Position numbers and translations under genes: made by a program. This document shows positions 61,597 through 64,000 of a DNA stretch of 64,000 nt, piece after piece. Position 1 is the stretch's first letter, and every line of letters begins with the position of its first letter. The stretch is taken from assembly GCF_016863635.1 (NCBI RefSeq), contig NZ_BOPG01000033.1:414492-478491 (forward strand), in the 5' to 3' direction. This DNA is from Virgisporangium aurantiacum. Lineage in GTDB: Bacteria; Actinomycetota; Actinomycetes; Mycobacteriales; Micromonosporaceae. Below the pieces are notes generated by a model. That model searched no databases. It saw only the letters and a list, made by a program, of their open reading frames with translations, and had not been told where the DNA came from.

Positions 61597-61953
61597 TCAG
61601 TCCGTCTCCAGCCGCTGTGCTTCCAGGCGTTGGGCGATTTCCAGGGCCTCGTCCGGGTCGGCGGTCTCGATCGCGATGGTGCGGTCGGGCAGTTCCACGG
61701 TGACGCGGTAGGGCCGCGGCCGGGTGGCCCGCCACGCCGCGATCGCCATGAGCAGTTGGGCCAGCGACACCCCGCTGCCGACGACCAGCGAGATCGCCTC
61801 GAGCACGCCGCCGGTCATCTGCCCGTCGCCGGGCTCCGACTGCTCGGTCGCGAGTTGGCCGCCCGTCCGGATCGACGGCTCGCCGGCCAACCACTGGTAG
61901 AGCGCCCGCGCCTCGGCGCCGTCGTCCTCGGGGATGTGCAGGCGGATGTGCAA
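61597..61953 (-). CDS. EACC1-like adaptor of the caspase/SIR2 operon
   Basis: 118 aa. HIRLHIPEDDGAEARALYQWLAGEPS, then EPGDGQMTGGVLEAISLVVGSG, ATRPRPYRVTVELPDRTIAIET: the order strand, LYxWL helix, hydrophobic helix, and VTVE hairpin fits the EACC1 (effector-associated constant component 1) family, a partner of caspase, trypsin and other effectors in predicted conflict systems. TTG at 61953 has GAGG 6 nt before it; ATG codons at 61971 and 61992 are alternatives without a ribosome site. First gene of the operon; it diverges from hemH. Confidence 0.7.
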   Translation of the reverse strand: MHIRLHIPEDDGAEARALYQWLAGEPSIRTGGQLATEQSEPGDGQMTGGVLEAISLVVGSGVSLAQLLMAIAAWRATRPRPYRVTVELPDRTIAIETADPDEALEIAQRLEAQRLETD

Positions 61954-62000
61954 GGCGCACCTCGTCACCATTTGAGGGGGATAAGGAAGCATCGATCATA

Positions 62001-63011
62001 GTGGTCAGCCAAAATGGCCCGGTGACCTACGACGCGTTCCTGCTGCTCTCGTTCGGTGGACCCGAGGGCCCCGACGACGTGATCCCGTTTCTGGAGAACG
62101 TCACCCGGGGCCGCGGCGTGCCGCCGGAGCGGCTCGTCGAGGTGGCGGAGCACTACCGCCACTTCGGTGGCGTCTCGCCGATCAACGGCCAGTGCCGGGC
62201 CCTGCTGGCCGCGCTCGAACCACGCCTCGACCTGCCCGTTTACTGGGGCAACCGCAACTGGCATCCGATGCTCGCCGACACCCTGAAGAAAATGCGGGGT
62301 GACGGTGTGCGCCGCGCTCTGGCGTTCGTCACGAGCCCGTTCGGCGGGTACTCGTCGTGCCGCCAGTACTGGGACGACATCGCCGCCGCCCGGCATCTCG
62401 TCGGAGACGGCGCGCCCGAGATCGACAAGATCCGGCACTACCACGACCATCCCGGGTTCATCGAGCCGTTCGCCGAGGGCGTCCGGGCCGCCATGACGCC
62501 GGGGGCCCGGCTGGTGTTCACCGCCCACTCGATCCCCACCACCATGGACGCGCACAGCGGTCCGGCGGGTCACCGGTACACCGGGCAGCTGACCGAGGCG
62601 GCGGGCCTGGTCGCGGACGCTGCGGGCGTCACCGATTGGGATCTTGTCTGGCAGTCGCGGAGCGGGCCGCCGTCCGTACCCTGGCTCGAACCCGACGTGA
62701 ACGACCACCTGGCGGCGCTGGCGAAAGAGGGACTGACGGCGGTGGTCGCGGCTCCGATCGGGTTCATCTCCGACCACCTGGAGGTGATCTGGGACCTCGA
62801 CAACGAGGCCGCGGCGACCGCGGCCGAGGTGGGGATCGACTGGCGCCGGGTGCCCACGCCCGGTGTCGACCCGCGGTTCGTCGACATGGTGGTTGAACTG
62901 GTCGCGGAGCGGGTAGCGGGCGCACCGCGGCGAAAACTCGGTGAACTGCCCGTGTGGGACGCGTGCCCGGCTGTGGGTTGCTGCACAATCCCGGGGCGTA
63001 CGCACAAGTAG
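62001..63011 (+). CDS. hemH: Coproporphyrin/protoporphyrin ferrochelatase
   Basis: 336 aa; inserts Fe2+ into (copro)porphyrin for haem. Family text YDAFLLLSFGGPEGPDDVIPFLENVTRGRGVP near the start, GGVSPING, VYWGNRNWHPML, FTAHSIPTTMD and IGFISDHLEVIWDLDNEA. The C-terminus WDACPAVGCCTIP keeps cysteines for the [2Fe-2S] cluster of actinobacterial enzymes. GTG at 62001 with AAGGAAG upstream; GTG at 62022 is an alternative. In the M. tuberculosis order it should sit right behind inhA. Confidence 0.95.
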   Translation: MVSQNGPVTYDAFLLLSFGGPEGPDDVIPFLENVTRGRGVPPERLVEVAEHYRHFGGVSPINGQCRALLAALEPRLDLPVYWGNRNWHPMLADTLKKMRGDGVRRALAFVTSPFGGYSSCRQYWDDIAAARHLVGDGAPEIDKIRHYHDHPGFIEPFAEGVRAAMTPGARLVFTAHSIPTTMDAHSGPAGHRYTGQLTEAAGLVADAAGVTDWDLVWQSRSGPPSVPWLEPDVNDHLAALAKEGLTAVVAAPIGFISDHLEVIWDLDNEAAATAAEVGIDWRRVPTPGVDPRFVDMVVELVAERVAGAPRRKLGELPVWDACPAVGCCTIPGRTHK

Positions 63012-63027
63012 CCGGGAGGCTGGGTCC

Positions 63028-63807
63028 ATGGGTGAACGAAAAGCTGTCGAGTCCTGGCTCAGTGACATGGACGGTGTGCTCGTTCATGAGGGGCATCCGG
63101 TTCCGGGTGCCGCCGAGTTCGTTACGCGGTTGCGCGACTCCGGAAAGCCGTTCCTGGTGCTCACGAACAACTCGATCTACACGCAGCGCGACCTGTGCGC
63201 CCGGCTGTCCCGCATGGGCATCGAGATCCCGGAGTACGCGATCTGGACGTCGGCCCTGGCCACCGCCCAGTTCCTGGACAGCCAGCGGCCGGGCGGCACC
63301 GCGTACGTGATCGGCGAGGCGGGTCTCACCACGGCCCTGCACGAGATCGACTACGTGCTCACCGACGCCGAGCCCGACTACGTGGTGCTGGGCGAGACCC
63401 GCACGTACTCGTTCGAGGCGATCACGAAGGCGATCCGGCTGATCAACGACGGTGCCCGGTTCATCGCCACGAACCCCGACGTCACCGGCCCGTCGAACGA
63501 GGGCGCCCTGCCGGCGACCGGCTCGGTGGCCGCCCTGATCTCGAAGGCCACCGGCGTCGAGCCGTACTTCGTCGGCAAGCCGAACCCGATGATGATGCGG
63601 TCGGCGCTGAACGCCATCTCGGCCCATTCGGAGACGGCGGCCATGATCGGCGACCGGATGGACACCGACGTCCTGTGCGGCCTGGAGGCCGGCCTGGAGA
63701 CCATCCTGGTCCTGACCGGCATCTCCACCAAGGAAGAGGTGGACCGGTACCCGTACCGCCCGTCGCGGATCGTGAACAGCGTCGCCGATCTGATTCCGGA
63801 GGTCTAG
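63028..63807 (+). CDS. HAD-IIA phosphatase (NagD family)
   Basis: 259-aa HAD hydrolase: SDMDGVLVHEG (catalytic Asp pair), LTNNS (motif II), GKPNPMMM (motif III lysine) and GDRMDTDVLCGLEAGL (motif IV). NagD-type enzymes dephosphorylate nucleoside monophosphates or sugar phosphates; the substrate is unknown. ATG at 63028 with GGGAGG upstream, 16 nt after hemH. Its stop lies in a large hairpin. Confidence 0.9.
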   Translation: MGERKAVESWLSDMDGVLVHEGHPVPGAAEFVTRLRDSGKPFLVLTNNSIYTQRDLCARLSRMGIEIPEYAIWTSALATAQFLDSQRPGGTAYVIGEAGLTTALHEIDYVLTDAEPDYVVLGETRTYSFEAITKAIRLINDGARFIATNPDVTGPSNEGALPATGSVAALISKATGVEPYFVGKPNPMMMRSALNAISAHSETAAMIGDRMDTDVLCGLEAGLETILVLTGISTKEEVDRYPYRPSRIVNSVADLIPEV

Positions 63808-63861
63808 GGGCTGAACCTTGCGCGCTGTAGCTACGTGTTTACGGACAGCACGCAAGCCCCT
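63806..63861. terminator. Large imperfect hairpin after the NagD-like gene
   Basis: AGGGG, CTTGCG, GCTGT on the left (63806-63828) pair in order with ACAGC, CGCAAG, CCCCT on the right (63845-63861); the left arm has a 6-nt bulge and C23/A50 mismatch. No T-run follows, and the next gene starts 18 nt on, so it may also be a leader element of that gene. Confidence 0.55.
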
Positions 63862-63879
63862 ATCCGAAGGAGACCTTCG

Positions 63880-64000
63880 ATGATCCGGATCCTGGCCCTC
63901 TGCGCCGCCGCAGCGCTGGCCTTCTCAGCCCCGGCCGCCCTCAGCACCTACCACGACACCTACCACGACGCCGCGGGGATCACCGACACCTACCACGATG
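63880..64000 (+). CDS. Secreted protein with repeated TYHD motif, truncated by window end
   Basis: At least 40 codons. ATG at 63880 follows GAAGGAG. MIRILALCAAAALAFSAPAA is a Sec signal; the mature part begins STYHDTYHDAAG and repeats as DTYHD, so Tyr/His/Asp recur every few residues. Such spacing suggests metal binding or a structural repeat. No family recognised; the 3' end is outside. Confidence 0.6.
   Translation, partial: MIRILALCAAAALAFSAPAALSTYHDTYHDAAGITDTYHD

Overview
The window is very GC-rich actinobacterial DNA with GTG and occasional TTG starts, GGAGG-type ribosome sites, F420-type enzymes, twin-arginine DUF1501/DUF1800 proteins, a class I lysyl-tRNA synthetase, CsoR copper control and a CebR-like operator. 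Together with the secreted pectate lyases and mannanase this suggests a soil or plant-litter member of Micromonosporaceae or a close relative. The order acnA ... moxR, DUF58, VWA, fabG, inhA ... hemH matches the backbone around Mycobacterium tuberculosis Rv1475c to Rv1485. That backbone gives a reference against which inserted blocks can be seen.

Layout. 0-2.4 kb: an SOS-type DNA repair pair (dinB and a YcaQ-like glycosylase) under a near-perfect LexA box. 2.4-7.8 kb: four PL1 pectate lyases with a GNAT gene; two of them share a promoter and palindromic operator design. 7.8-12.6 kb: a divergent quinate/shikimate catabolic cluster (TetR, QuiC, AroE-like, Nramp-like carrier). 12.6-16.3 kb: the copper operon copZ - secreted partner - copA opposite csoR, with three CsoR-like palindromes. 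16.3-20 kb: a flippase-like membrane protein, an EEP hydrolase and a secreted GH5-FnIII-CBM2 mannanase behind a CebR-like box. 20-33 kb: an NB-ARC/TPR regulator, lysS, DUF1501/DUF1800, a MarR pair and acnA. 34.4-37.2 kb: small unknown genes around a 1.2-kb stretch with visibly lower GC, probably acquired. 37.2-50.7 kb: metabolic and repair genes, many converging with overlapping stops (twice on the same CTAG). 50.6 kb: a strong candidate small RNA or attenuator. 50.9-54.2 kb: moxR/DUF58/VWA. 54.2-56.1 kb: a 25-residue membrane peptide, then fabG-inhA.

The most interesting block is 56.1-62.0 kb, lying between inhA and hemH, which are adjacent in M. tuberculosis. It holds a radical SAM protein with an N-terminal PqqD-like region, a CYTH protein, and on the minus strand an almost gap-free operon: an EACC1-like adaptor, a caspase fused to a YqgE/AlgH-like domain, a SIR2-like NADase domain fused to a region resembling a degenerate class I aminoacyl-tRNA synthetase (HUP) fold, and an orphan MbcA/ParS-type protein. 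EACC1 and caspase partners are known from predicted conflict or programmed-death systems of multicellular bacteria. The caspase-YqgE and SIR2-HUP fusions make this a candidate undescribed version. The window ends inside a secreted protein with a repeated TYHD motif.
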